A DNA stretch of 64,000 bases from Albifimbria verrucaria (Eukaryota > Ascomycota > Sordariomycetes > Hypocreales > Stachybotryaceae), in contig JAHREC010000011.1 in assembly GCA_020081605.1 (NCBI GenBank), positions 2,604,001 through 2,668,000 of the forward strand, read 5' to 3'. Position numbers and translations under genes: made by a program. Below, piece after piece: positions 36,100 through 47,837 of this stretch. How positions within the stretch are numbered: the first letter of the stretch is position 1; every line of letters begins with the position of its first letter. The notes beneath the pieces were generated by a model that had not been told where the DNA came from, searched no databases, and saw nothing but the letters and a program-made list of their open reading frames with translations.

Positions 36100-37500
36100 A
36101 TGTTAAATATGCTTTACACTAATTAACCCATATAAATATTCAAAAGAGGGGTAAAAGTTAGATAATTCAAAGCATCTTCTCTTCTGGCCGTGTGGTTTAA
36201 CAACTTCCTTCTTTATTATTCCCTTACTAATATTATACTATCACGACCCCAACATATCACGTAAATATAACTAAGGAAGGGTATATACCAAACCCTCCTA
36301 TATTATACCTATAATATAGAAGCCTCTACCACAACTACCTATATGCAAGGACCTTTGGGGTTAAGGGCGCAGGACCAGGAAGGGTTATATGGGCAGACGA
36401 AACCAGGGTGCGTAGAAAGGCTACGCTACAGATTATACGACAGGGAAAGAAGGAAGAGACGCTTTAAGACTAGCGTTATCTACGATCATGGTGATCGAAG
36501 CGATTACAGTGATCCTGGGATTACGGTGATCCGGGAATACGATTACGGTGAGCGGAGCAAAAATAGACAACTATATAGATGGCGAGTCTCTCGCTCGTAC
36601 CTAGGCTAGATACTCGACAGCTATTAATACCATACAGTCCCGAGAATACCTTCTGCACTTCTACCTTCCTAGTTCCCACAAGTTCATCAAGTGTTCTCAT
36701 AGACTAGTGACAGTCTTTGTAACAAAACGCTTCAAGTTTCACCTCCGTTATCCTGCCTAAGGACAATACCACCAAGTACAACTCCTTACCCTATACCCTA
36801 GTGGTATAAAGAACCCCGAATCATTATAGGAGATATACGGGTTGAAGTTAATCTTTGAGATATAGAGCAAAGATAAAGAATGCGGTATTCATATCTCGCT
36901 GGCAAAAAGTAATAGCGCATCCTAAAGCTAGAATATAATATAGCAAGATAGCGCTTTAAAGGAAATAAGCCTGCAACCGTTTAGTATGCTATAAACGAGT
37001 TAGCTGTGGTTTTGTCTGAAAGGATTAAACTGCATGCGTCTTACATGCCTCCAGACACTAGTTCGACGTCAGGTTATAGTCGGTTACGACCAGGGATGGC
37101 CTTCGACAAGCACAACGCTTCGAGCAGAATATGGAGCCGACCGATATGTATAATCATTTAATTCTTGTATTTAACCTTCAATATTATGCTTGCAATTAAT
37201 TATACTTTAATTCAATGCGTTTAAAAGTCTTTGGAAATTTACTGAAGTAATAGTGATATAGTATAGACTTAACTCGAGATGTTTCTAGATTAGATATGCT
37301 GTGTTGGGGTTAGCGTATTTGGCACTGGTACTTCGTTTCGTTCGAATGCGTCCATTTAATGATAGGTAGAGAGGTAAGGCCGGCTGGATTGAGTAGAGAG
37401 TCCAAACTATTCAATTCTTCAGATTATATATAGAAACTAACCACTAGAACTGGATTTTAGCAAAAACAGATAAAACGAGATAAATCAAGACACGCCTGCC
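36100..37500. mobile_element. AT-rich, probably transposon-derived degraded region
   Basis: The stretch is strongly AT-rich, free of long open frames, and contains moderate-complexity patches, including imperfect repeats of the motif ggtgatc/ggattacggtgatc at about 36490-36560. Its composition changes sharply from the genes on both sides. This is typical of retroelements mutated by repeat-induced point mutation in filamentous ascomycetes. I could not define terminal repeats, target-site duplications or a coding domain, so assignment to an element class is not possible. Confidence 0.3.
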
Positions 37501-37625
37501 CAAGTCTATATCCCTCGCGGTAGATAGGAATGAAGAGAGATGCCCTGTTCCTAAACGTATCCCCAGCCACTTAACAAGGCCACGAACGCGGCGAAAGCTC
37601 CGCCCCTAGCAAACGCCCTAAGCAC

Positions 37626-38680
37626 TCAGATACCCGACAAGAATGACTCAATTGCCTGATTCACTTCTTCTTCCGCCGCCAGCTGAGGCCAATGAGAAGC
37701 TGTGTCAAGGTCTCCCCTTGTCAGGTTTGCGAAAAATGGATCCATCCCTTTAGTGCGTTCACAAGGCGTAAAGATATCTCTCTGTCCACAGAAAAATAAT
37801 GTTGGTTGTTCAATGAAGAATGACCCCCGAGGCATTCCATGCCCTTTCGTCCTCCCAGTTCATCCTAGCAGTTTGATACCAGCGCATTGGACCGCGCAAG
37901 GTGCCATCGTGTGATGTCGCTCGCTCGACGTAAAGATCCTCCAAATCTTGCGTCAGATATGGGGAAGGCAAAACGTCGTCTATGAGGTCCAATTTAAGAC
38001 CGTCCTTGGAGACAGCAGACTCTCCTTCCGCGGTCAACGCATCAAGGGATGTTCTCAATACTCCGCGGACAGCCGTTTCGCCAGCAACTTTGTCGGGAAA
38101 TGCAGGGTCACGCAACTTTAGCGGATAGCTTGGCAGCTCCGGGTTGGCAGCAATAATATCGGCTAGGTCGATATACTCCGGAGGAGGGGACCGGCAAAAC
38201 GCTCCGTTAAACCAATGATAGCCTTGACCAGCTCTGGATGTCGGGCAACGAAAGGCCAGCCAACCATCAGTCCCACGTCGTGAGCCCCGAGAATGATCTT
38301 TTCGCCGCATTTCGTGACCCTCCTCACCAACTCAGCCATGTCTCCAGCCATGTTTGCCAAACTGTACTCCTCCAAGTCATCAGGTATCGATGATGGGTAG
38401 TAGCCAAGCTGCGAAGGAGCAATAACACGGTACCCTTGCCGCTGAACAGGGGTATCTGCTTTTGCCAGCCAAAAGGCGAGTCAGGGAATCCATGGAGAAG
38501 CAGAACTGTGCCGGCGTAGGTGGTACCATTGGCTGGCTCTGTCTTCAAGTAGTGGTATTTGTGCTTCCCGATTTGGATGAACTCATCGGTGTATTCGAAG
38601 TTGAGCCCAAGCGAAGGACAAGAAGCCGCTGCTGCCCCCAGTATGCTGCATAGCAGCAGTCCAAGGCCTGCAAATTTCAT
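37626..38680 (-). CDS. secreted epoxide hydrolase-like alpha/beta hydrolase, with about three frameshifts
   Basis: The ATG at 38680 begins with a signal peptide (MKFAGLGLLLCSILGAAAA). The enzyme motifs follow in order: LLLHGFPDSPFGWQKQI with the HGxP oxyanion element, IILGAHDVGLMVGWPFVARH with the nucleophilic Asp in H-D-x-G, a variable cap region, and PTLFFCGQRDIFTP with the acid. The C-terminal general-base His is in DTASHWPQLAAEEEVNQAI. Asp rather than Ser as nucleophile points to epoxide hydrolase or a related dehalogenase-type activity; substrate unknown. Frame changes occur near 38430, 38190 and 37840. Length without breaks would be about 350 residues, normal for the family. A GC-rich tandem repeat lies about 185-260 nt upstream of the start. 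Confidence 0.78.
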
Positions 38681-38864
38681 CTTGTGGTTTTTATGATGTT
38701 TGACCGAAAGCTGGGAGTTGTTGAGTAAGTAGACTTGGATCAAGCTCGAGTGTCGAAAGATCGATATTTAAACAAATGCGACCTCGAATGATCTTCGTTA
38801 TATCTCTTCGATTGCCTCGCAAGGGTCTCGCTTGAGCTTCCGCGCGACGGAACGGAGGTACTCC

Positions 38865-38940
38865 TACGTGCGCAGGGGATTTACTACTATGTACGCAGGT
38901 AATTTCTTACATGCGCAGGCTGTTTCCTACGTGCGCAGGT
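38865..38940 (+). repeat. tandem repeat of tacgtgcgcagg units upstream of the epoxide hydrolase gene
   Basis: Four copies of a 20-23 nt unit built on tacRtgcgcagg plus a TTTC-rich spacer follow each other. Copies 2 and 3 differ from the others mainly by C-to-T or G-to-A transitions (tatgtacgcagg, tacatgcgcagg). It lies in the promoter side of the minus-strand gene starting at 38680. Confidence 0.75.
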
Positions 38941-39469
38941 GGTATAAGCAAAACGCTCGACCCTAAATTGCCCTATCCAAGCTCCGATAGCCCACAAACT
39001 CGGACAAAGGCGGTTAAACAAGATGCGGTTTAGATCCGTGTGGCATAGGAGGACCAAGAACATTTCGACTCGGACAAAGAGACATCCGCGCGTAATTTGG
39101 GATGCTAACCGGATCGGTATGCTGCCGGAGCGCGGAGAGGGACTCGTGTTATACCGTGCTGACTGGCCCGTATGCCGCAGGAACACGGATAAAGGACCCG
39201 CAATTTAAAACTGACAGTGCGTCAAAGCCGACGCAGGTGCAGGTTCGGCGGAAAGGCTCAAGATCAATACGTAGCTGTTCCAGCAGTATTATTTTTTGCA
39301 GGAGCCAAGATGTCAGCTGCAATAGCGATTCTAAGGAGGGCCATTATGTGCGCTCCGTTTTATTAAAAGACCTAAATCAATCTACAACGCCGAGTTCACA
39401 AAACCGCGAAAGCCTCTTCAGCTCGAGACGCCACATCATGCGTCTTATAGGAGATGATCACGGGGCCCC

Positions 39470-40260
39470 GCTTAGCAATTGTTGCCCTTTTCATACTCCA
39501 TGGCAGCGATCATAAAGATGCCAGCACTACGCAAGTCGGTTTGTCTCAAGCCAATGCTGGCGTAGTACTGTGAAGGGTTAGTTAGCAAAAAGCCGTTTCA
39601 TGGTATGAAGAGGCCTTGGATGTCTTACCTCGAAGGTAGCATTGCTGCCAAGACTTCCAACTATAACTGTGCCCTCCCAGTTGATGGTGCTATTGTTGTT
39701 GTAGGAAACGAAGAGATCAATCATAGACTTGTAGGTCTTCTTCGCAAGGGCAAGGTACTCGGCTTCCTTAAGGATGCCGCGGGCGAGGCCACGGAGCCAG
39801 CCAAAACTAAACATAACACTAGCACTCGCCTCAAGATAATTGCCTTCGACGTCCTCATAGCGCCTCTCTATGACATTCCACCAGCCACCCTTCTTGTCTT
39901 AAGCATCCTTTAAGCCCTCGGACAGGTCGACGACATAGCCAATAAGCCTTTCGCGCCCGGGATGATTTTTGGGAAGGAGGTCAATGACTTCGAGGAGAGC
40001 CATGAAGTACCATCCCATGGCACGGCCCCAGGCCAGAGGAGCGGCACCAGTAACTGGGTCAGCCCACATAGCCTTCTTGCTCTCGTTATAGCCGTGAACC
40101 CAGAGCTTATCCTCACGATGGGTTTACAGATAATTACCCCGGAGCCAAATTGACCGGCACTTGACTTGGCAGCGGGGCGGCTCACTGCTTCAGGTTCCTG
40201 GTTTTTGTTATAGGCATCTTGGCCGACTTCTCTAAGCCTCACCGAAGCCAGCACTTCCTC
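39470..40260 (-). pseudogene. GH105-type unsaturated rhamnogalacturonyl hydrolase remnant
   Basis: Reading leftward, the pieces are HREDKLWVHGYNESKKAMW, then PLAWGRAMGWYFMALLEVID, PKNHPGRERLIGYVVDLSEG, WWNVIERRYEDVEGNYLEAS and SVMFSFGWLRGLARG, the conserved core of GH105 (alpha/alpha)6 barrels, followed by an intron at about 39625 and a final exon YYASIGLRQTDLRSAG. An in-frame TAA follows GLKDA at about 39908. The expected N-terminal third of the family is not recognisable upstream. Frame changes occur near 40130. The stop is consistent with a CAA-to-TAA transition. A 5'-truncated remnant is the best reading. The intact enzyme would act on pectin-derived disaccharides. Confidence 0.72.
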
Positions 40261-40804
40261 AACCCTAGTGTAGTTATTAACCTAAATGACTTGCAGTGAA
40301 GACGGCGGACTGTGCCCTTCCAAAACGACTCGGAGAGCTCTGTCACAGCTGAAGGTTATCAGAAGTTATAGTTCTCGCTCGTTATAACACTAAAACGCTT
40401 GAACGGTTGCTCGCTGTAAAAGGAATGCTTCCGCATCCGATGTTTTATGAGCGCATAGATCGACGCTTATTATTAACTCATGACATTTACCTGCATATGA
40501 ACATCCTCGATATCACGGAGGGTTTGGGCCCTGTGGGGAAGGTCTGGGGTCGATCGCGGAGAATCCTTATTAGAGAACGCCTCTCCATACCATGAGGTGC
40601 CCACTCTCGCGACAATTCATACCGTGAGGGGGCCATCGAGACAACTTAATCTGTCAGCATGCCTTGGTAGAAAGGTTGGATAACTCACAGATGACATGGC
40701 GAGTCCAAGCTCGGGACAGATATTCCAGGCATTCGCCCGAGCCCGAACTAGTGTACAGACCGAGAGGATACCGAGCGTTGAGATTGTCTGAATCGAAAGG
40801 TGTC

Positions 40805-41423
40805 CTAGAATTGTGTAGATCTTTGGAGTGTTTCGCAGAGTGTTTCCTGCTGGCCTCCCTCAACACCCTTCACTTCCCATGTGAATACCACCCACTGGTG
40901 GCTAATACAGAGACGAAACGAGCCAGCCCCGACTGCCAGTAATACGCTCCTGACCAACTGAGAGCTGTCTGTCAAGAAGGAGCCTAGAAGGAAAATGAGG
41001 GAGCCAAGCAGCAAAGCAAAGGCCAGAATAAGTGGGTGGAAAGCCCACTGAGTCCAGATACCGCCCATCCAGCAACACTAGTCATATCAGCCATCGCGGC
41101 GCTTGAAGAAGAGAGATGTCTCTTACCTGGCCAAGCATACTGAGAAGCACCACTGTTACCAATATGAAGTGCGGCTGTAGAACGTGATCGGTAAGAGCAA
41201 GGATACCAAGTACGAGCTCTGCGGTAAGGGAGACTGTAGCATGAGCTGAGATGAGCAGAGAAAATACGAGGTGATGCCTCATGTTGAGTGTTTGCCCAGG
41301 GCCTGGAGGCTGATGGCTTCGTTTGCAGAACAAATGAGCCGAATACAGCCTCAAGAAAGAAGCTCCTATGCTGATCCAACAAGAGGTGAGCAGGGTTGTG
41401 AAAAGGACGGATTGAGTTTCCAT
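40805..41423 (-). CDS. hypothetical multi-pass membrane protein fragment
   Basis: The frame starting METQSVLFTTLLTSCWISIG at 41423 has two to three hydrophobic segments (including ILVTVVLLSMLGQ). After a likely GT donor at about 41128, a second hydrophobic piece begins MGGIWTQWAFHPLILAFALL and continues FLLGSFLTDSSQLVRSVLLA. The spacing suggests the N-terminal membrane domain of a transporter, possibly ABCC-like, but no ATP-binding domain follows within 1 kb downstream, so it is truncated or something else. I do not recognise the family. Confidence 0.3.
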
Positions 41424-42128
41424 TTCGGCGGAGAGGACAAAATATCAAAATGTGTGAAAGACTTCAACCTCCGATGACCATGTCCAGAGAGTCAACTTAA
41501 CTACATGACAAGGAAACTCGGGGCCATTTCCCAGTCGCAAAGAAATACTCCGTTCTGGTGCAAATGCCGTGATATGGATCCACAGAAAGCAAGTAAAGCT
41601 GTTGATGTGCCTCGGCAGTAGCTCACCCAGGTGCAGAATGTTGTTCGATAGGGCCACTGGTCAAAGCAAGATGAGCTTGTAACTGTCTTGAGCATAGTAC
41701 TTTCATTGTTTCTTTGGGATACGAGGAGCTGTATGGAGGCCGGGTGGCGGTACAGGGTGACATCACTCCGAGAGTAGGGAAATGAGACTCGAAAATGTTC
41801 ACCATATCCAAACAGGCAATGTTGCGGCCACGACCAGTCCAGCCCCTTACTCTGAGAACACTACTAATGTTCCCGGGACTAGATATGACTCCACATGCCA
41901 AATCCCATTAACGATTGGCGCTCACAGGAACCAGGTCCATATAAGTTCCGAGGTTCCCGACATGATGCAAAGGAGAAAGGGACTAGTCATAGGTACAACT
42001 CTTAATGAAGTTAATTATTTTGGTTATGTAGCTTTCCTCCATTTTCGAATCAGAATATTTAACACTGGAGAGACACTTGACAGAATAAAATAGCGATGTC
42101 TCCAAGGAATACGTCTTTGATCCCGCTC

Positions 42129-43928
42129 TCAAAGTGTCCCCGCCTCCAGATAGCCTATATCCTCCTCTATTCTTGCAACTACCTCATTGTAAAATGTCTG
42201 ACAGAAGTTCTCGTTCTCAAGGTTTGCCAGACTGAACACGTTACTGAGACACCACTTAACGACTGCTGCGTAGCTTAACCCTCCATTCTCTAGTACTCTG
42301 TCACTAAAACTATTCCCCATTTCGTATTTGGATACGATTGTATTCATATTCATATCGACAGTGGCCTTCACATCAAGTTCTTCAACCGTGCTTCCAATGA
42401 TGATTTGCGTCAATAAAAGACCCAAAGATAGAACCATCAAATTGACGGGCTTGAATTTGCTGACCACCGAAGCATCTTGGCTGTTTGTAATACCTTTTGC
42501 GATGAATGGGCGATCTAATGTATCCGGTCCAGATAATAAAGATGCATCTTCTCGGAAGAACACGAAGTCATCTAGTGTGACTGTCCTTCCAAGCCAAGGT
42601 GTTTTGTAAAGGTGTAAGATATTGGTTGTAATGGCCAATGCAACTTTCAACTTTTGAATGCAATCAAACTCCCAGTTGAATTGTTCGTTTTGCTCAGCAA
42701 CTGCCTTAAAGTTATTGTGTCATGGATCTCTCGAACTTCCTTTGGAGGATATAATCCAAATTCGCGGTCTGTGTCATTGATATAGCCATGACAGTTCGTC
42801 ACTCTTGTTCCCTGCGGCTTCGACAAATCTAGACAAATGTCAGATAATGGCCTATTCGATTGAGTAGCTGCAGGTATCAAGCTTGTCACTACTTTGGAGC
42901 TCTCCAACAGAGTCTGGGTCGTTAGTGTTGTGGATGTGTTAGTGGCTTGAGACCAGGCCACCTTTCGCTGCGATTTTGAGGCGGGTGTTGCAACTATCGG
43001 GCAGGTATTCTCTGGAATAGACAAAGGCTTGGTGGTGAAATCTCCTAATCGCAGGTCAAATTTTTCCCAACGACGAGCCTTTGTCAAGTCTGAAGTCCGT
43101 CCTGTTTCGTCGGCTGGAAATGTCTTGTGGTTACCAAAGGCAACATGAAAGACGAAATCTTTAGCGATATTGTCTTCCAAATCCCTGGAAGAATGAGTGC
43201 CTTCCGAGGAACCAGTTCTAGGCACACTTCATACGGCTTGAGACAACGGCACGTTGTCGCATTTTGAATGGCTTGAAATAGGCTCCTTGCTAAGCCACGG
43301 ATTAACTTGATGAGTCGGGCTTGTGACCTTTGCTGTCTACTCGACTCCAATCCACAACTTTGGTTGACGAGATCGTGGAGTATGGAATTGCCGTTTTTAT
43401 TCTTTCTATAATGTCTTCGTAATCCTTCTTTCTGAGTGTGAAGGATGCACCACGTTTCAGCTCCTTCAAAATCGCTGATCTGTCCTTCAAGTTTGTCTGC
43501 GAGGCTGTTGTTCAGCTTTAGAAAACACCGAAAACAGATCAACTCACCTTGCCATCAGCTTGGATGCTCAGTTTCCGGCTTAACTCTATTGATGCTTTCT
43601 GCATCTCTGATACATATTCTTCGAAGTTCGTTGTTGATGACCAGAGCCGCAATCGCAATTGATCTTGGTAAGGCTTCCAATCAGGACCGAATGGTTTCTC
43701 AATTAAGGAATCAATAACAGAATAAGGGGCTACACCGTCAAGAAGGATCTCGCATGTAGTCCTCAGCCGAACTCGCTCAGTTTCCAGGTCCTGAATGATA
43801 GTCCTCAATTCGCGCTCCACATTCCTCACGGATGAAAGCAAGGTTCGATAGCCCTTCAATGCCTCTACTGCTGCCGGCAAAGCCCCAAGGACCCCCAAGA
43901 CAACGCCAACCACCTCGAGCCCTGACAT
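42129..43928 (-). CDS. DUF7580-type fungal protein with HeLo-like N-terminus, frameshifted
   Basis: The ATG at 43928 starts MSGLEVVGVVLGVLGALPAA, then VEALKGYRTLLSSVRNVERE, a hydrophobic helix plus amphipathic region like the N-terminal domains of fungal HeLo/prion-inhibition or STAND-associated proteins. The middle includes LKKDYEDIIERIKTAIPY-like sequence and RLGDFTTKPLSIPENTCP. The C-terminal region has LHLYKTPWLGRTVTLDDFVF, the T-PWL-x(n)-F element I associate with DUF7580, and ends with a helix-rich region (FCQTFYNEVVARIEEDIGYL). There is a likely intron around 43540 and frame changes near 43300, 43200 and 42650. Function in this family is largely unknown; its members are often found near incompatibility and NLR genes. 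It is arranged head to head with the C2H2-SPOC-MIT gene, with fewer than 100 nt between proposed starts. Confidence 0.65.
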
Positions 43929-44016
43929 GCTGATTTTATCCCAAGTTGATGCGTCGACTGAGGAGAAATCTAGGCTAAGGTGGAAGGGATAAACCCCCAC
44001 TCACGTGTGTCTGGAT

Positions 44017-47000
44017 ATGCATGCTTACAGAAGCACGCAGAAAAGTCTCCGATTCACCACGAAAATTGGCTATGAATGTGCCTCACTTAGTACCAGCTGT
44101 ATGGCCCAAAATGACTGGGCCAAGCCAGGAGCTGAATCGCGGATCGCACCTCGCGTGAACCAAATCCTGAAGCTATTCAGGGCCATCATTGAAGCCTCCG
44201 AGGATGCTTCGCCACAGCGTTCAACAGCAACGTCACATTTGGCGAGGTTTAAGCTATGGGCTGGCAGCCTAGGTGCTCATCGTCCATCTGGGAGCCGCTC
44301 GCTCGAGTATCGTCTCCGTGACGCTTCATTCATTCGCGATCATATTCTTTCGCTCCTTAGCGATTTGTGCTCGTCAATCGAAGAAGGTGCGCTTGAATGA
44401 ACCTCAAACTCCTTGTAGACTCTTATCGATTATGACATAGGTATATCGACTATAAACAGCGAGCACGCATTGTCTACATCAGACGAAGACAACGATCCTA
44501 CTTTGGATGAGCTTGCCGAATATTTCCAAGATGATACTGAAGAAAACGAGATTGAGAAAATAATGATGAGCATAGGACATATTATAGGCTGCTTGCTCCG
44601 TTTATCTGTCACAATCCGAAATCCAGCCCTCATGACCAGTTCAAGTCCAGAGCTGGCATGGAAGTCATTGAACATTACAAGCATTGGGATATCCAACATG
44701 TGAAATCTAAGTTTCCGGACGTTGGCGACGTAATCTCTGAGCGCCTAGCTATGGCAACGGGTCGGCGGCGGCAGTACTTCAAATACCGGGCAGATCACAC
44801 GAGTCGACTGGCTGAAGGCATGGAAGTGGATGATGCAGCTACTACCGCTGATCCAGGCGATACAACGACGACTGTCGCCTCTCCACTTCCAGACCACTTG
44901 AGAGATTCTGTTGACTCCCAGGAAATCATTAAAGATAATATGTCTGAAGCCTCAGGTACATCATATGCCACTTCAGCCGCTGGATCCTTGGCTGCTGCAT
45001 CGGCTCATATTCGAGTCCCGCCGATTCCGAGCGAATATGAAGATGGGCCATTTAGGTGCCCATTTTGCTACATGTTTGTATTTATCAACAATAGGAGCGA
45101 GTGGAAGTATGAGCACCTCCTATTATCACTCTATCAGTCCCTAACCTGAGACACAGGCGCCATGTTTTTGGGGACCTTCAGCCCTACATCAGTCTAGTCA
45201 GTGACTGCCCTGTTCCAGATCACCTCTATTCTCGACGATCGCAGTGGATCAAGCACATGGAGGCTGAACACTGGAGAGCTTGGCACTGTGCCTTTGGATG
45301 CTCTGGGGAGTTCCATTCCCAGAAGGACCTTCAAACTCATGTGCAGAAGCTTCATGGTCACAAAGTCTCGGATGCGAACTTGATCAGTCTCTCAAACCTC
45401 AGTAGCAAAGCTGATGACTCAAAGTCATGTGGCACGTGTCCTCTCTGCGCAGATTTCAAATGTAGCTCTGTTCAGCAATATGAACGACACGTTGGACATC
45501 ATATGGAAAGCCTTGCATTGTTTACATTACCAAGTACCAGCCATGATGAAGACTCTGGACAAAGCGATGATGATGATTCCGAGGAGACACCCGTGACGAA
45601 ATAGAAGATGCCGACGCGGTTTCTCCCGGGGCCAATGTACGAACAACTTCTAATATTATGTGGCACGGAACGATCACCGCGCATGGCATTGGCCTTTTCC
45701 GTGCCACGGCAAGATACATTGGAGGTGTCGACGTGGGACATATAGGGCTGTGGTCGCAGCTTTACCTCGACATCTTACTGTAAACGGACGCGCTCAACAG
45801 GAAAGCGTCAATGAGTATCTCTGCGGTTTACGATACAGTTCACTTATGACCGTCGTCAAACTCCAACCTATTGAGTCTGAGGAGGATGAGGAGAAGATTC
45901 ACATTCTACTTGACGAGCTGATGAGTACACACCGTTATGGCGTTATTGGGAGTACGACAGCAACCAACATACGCGACATTTACTTAGTTCCTGTGCCAGC
46001 GGGAAATGACGGGTATCCGATATTCATGGACCCCGTGGCTAGTTACTTACCAAAGAGACGAAAAGTGCGTATGCTGCTGTCTGTATTTGTATACCACAAT
46101 GAGCCGGGAAAGTTGGAGCCACCTCAACCAAAAGTTGCCGCGACTTCAACAGGGCAAGAAAGCGCGACCATGTCCAAATTTGAGTCTGCTATCCCGCCAA
46201 AAACATCAAGCGAACTCCTTGTCGATGTTTCAGGCACTCCGCCGCTAAATGTTGATGATCATCCAGAAAGAGCCAGGAAACAATCTCGAAAACACATGCT
46301 TTCTATTGCCCTGCGGAAATCCAATGAAGCAGTTGATTTAGATAACGCTAATAACTTGGAAGGTGCGCTCCTAGCGTATGGTGAGGCTTGTGACTTATTG
46401 CAAGATGTATGGCAGATGAAGCCGTTTCATGATGGCGACGAACAAAAGTTGAAGGCTATTGTACGTTAGGCCCCATCAAAAAGTCCTGCAAAGGGGTATC
46501 GTCACTAACCTCTAATTTAGCTCGAGACATATAAAAGGCGGAAAGATCAACTAGAGGAAATCAAGCTTTCTGCTGTCACCCTCGATAATGCAACCAACAA
46601 AGATGATCCGAGAATCGCGACAGTTCCATCCACTATAAAAAGTCAACCAGAAACTGTTCCTATGGAAAGGGTGGGAGATGAGGATATGCATCGAGAACAA
46701 ACTAATACAACCCCAAGTAGAGACAACTCCACGGAAGTGGATGAGTTCTACGTAGCCAGCCACGACTCTCCAGCTACGGTATCGAACGAGTCTCAGACAG
46801 AACAGGAGTCCCAGCGTGAAAATGATGTAAACCTTCGTATTCCCTAGCCTTATATAGGCTATAAAATAAAATTATATAAAATTATACAAAATTATACCCT
46901 GTCCCAGCATGAAAATGATGTATACCTTCGTATCGCTGAAGCTAATCGCCGAATCGCAAACCGGCCTGCTACACCTAGTGGGCCTGGCTCGGTTGTCTTT

Positions 47001-47132
47001 GATCGTAGCCCTAGCGATATCGAGGTAGTCCGCCAGCAGCGCCTTGCGACAAAAGCAGCTCACATCTTGTGGGACGTGGAAATGGAAGATGACGCCCAAC
47101 GCCCGACGCCCCCAAATGCATCCACGACCTAG
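44017..47132 (+). CDS. C2H2 zinc-finger (acuF-like) protein fused to a SPOC-like domain and an MIT domain
   Basis: The N-terminal region matches fungal acuF-like C2H2 proteins: FKLWAGSLGAHRPSGSRSLE. Introns at about 44386-44440 and 45107-45154 remove in-frame stops. Zinc-finger-like segments follow: FRCPFCYMFVFI, WHCAFGCSGEFHSQKDLQTH and CGTCPLCADFKCSSVQQYER, the last two with His partners. Directly downstream are SPOC-like elements: MWHGTITAHGIGLFRATARY, VNEYLCGLRYSSLMTVV and STTATNIRDIYLVPVPAG, matching the Bye1-type beta-barrel pattern. Then an MIT-domain helix pair: SIALRKSNEAVDLDNANNLE and GALLAYGEACDLLQDVW, split by an intron at about 46460-46520. The tail is acidic/polar. Frame changes near 44605, 45600 and 45780 are single-base. 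If the breaks are errors, one protein of roughly 900 residues results; otherwise it could be two genes divided near 45600. Confidence 0.62.
46809..46933 (+). repeat. 32-nt direct repeat at 93-nt spacing, flanking an intron-like AT-rich segment
   Basis: Positions 46809-46840 and 46902-46933 are identical except for two bases. Between them is a very AT-rich spacer. The first copy supplies GT at 46827 and the second supplies CAG ending at 46907. Removing 46827-46907 joins the frame to HENDVYLRIAEANRRIANRP and extends the MIT-domain protein to 47132. The pattern fits an intron formed by tandem duplication of exon sequence. Confidence 0.65.
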
Positions 47133-47837
47133 AAGGTGTGGTTCAGATGCCCTGCTTGAGATCTCATCAGGGCATCTACAGCCAAGAAGAAGCGGTTCAG
47201 CCGGTCCTGAAAGCCGTCGGACACGCGTAACTCAAGATGACAGTATTTGACAATGGGAGTAGGGGTCAAATTTCCTTTGTGATCGTCCCTTTGATAGCCG
47301 ACTTGAGAGTTTGAACATTGTACTCTTTCGGTTCTCACTTATACATTTCCTATGAGCATTACAAATTAGCAACAGGACGATAGGATTTGCTAATGACAGA
47401 TCAGTGACAAATAAAAGAGCGCGGTTCTGGTCAGCGGTTGGTTCCTGGTCAGTCTGACAAGCCTTCCCTTCCTGTCCCAACAGAGGGTTTAATCCAGTTT
47501 TGCCTCAGGCCACAATCGTGCTGTTACATTTGCTCTTGACACTCCTCAAGGGCTGTCGATGGACCAACAAGTATCTCCTCAACCAACTCCCTAAGCCCTG
47601 CTCTCCCGTCCCTGCCACGTTAAATACATAAGCCCCATGTCCAGCCCCGCACTTACTGACTTGAGCTGCACCGAAACATCTTTCGATAGCAGTTGCGTGT
47701 GGTTGTAAAGGTAAACATTTTAAAAGATGTATTGAGCATGTTATGCGTATAATAGCAACTAACAAGATCACCAGACACAGCTACTCAAGACCTCAAGGCT
47801 CCTGACGACTACCTCCTACCACAGGCACGTACACATC
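47133..47837. other. intergenic interval
   Basis: Between the MIT-domain protein and the DUF924 gene no coding region, RNA or clear repeat is visible. Confidence 0.4.

Noticed and set aside
36100..37500. Defining a solo LTR with exact ends
   Set aside because: I could not find matching terminal TG...CA ends, a target-site duplication or a second copy in this window.
40805..41423. Naming the membrane fragment an ABCC transporter
   Set aside because: The hydrophobic pattern is compatible, but no nucleotide-binding domain follows and the family motifs are not visible.
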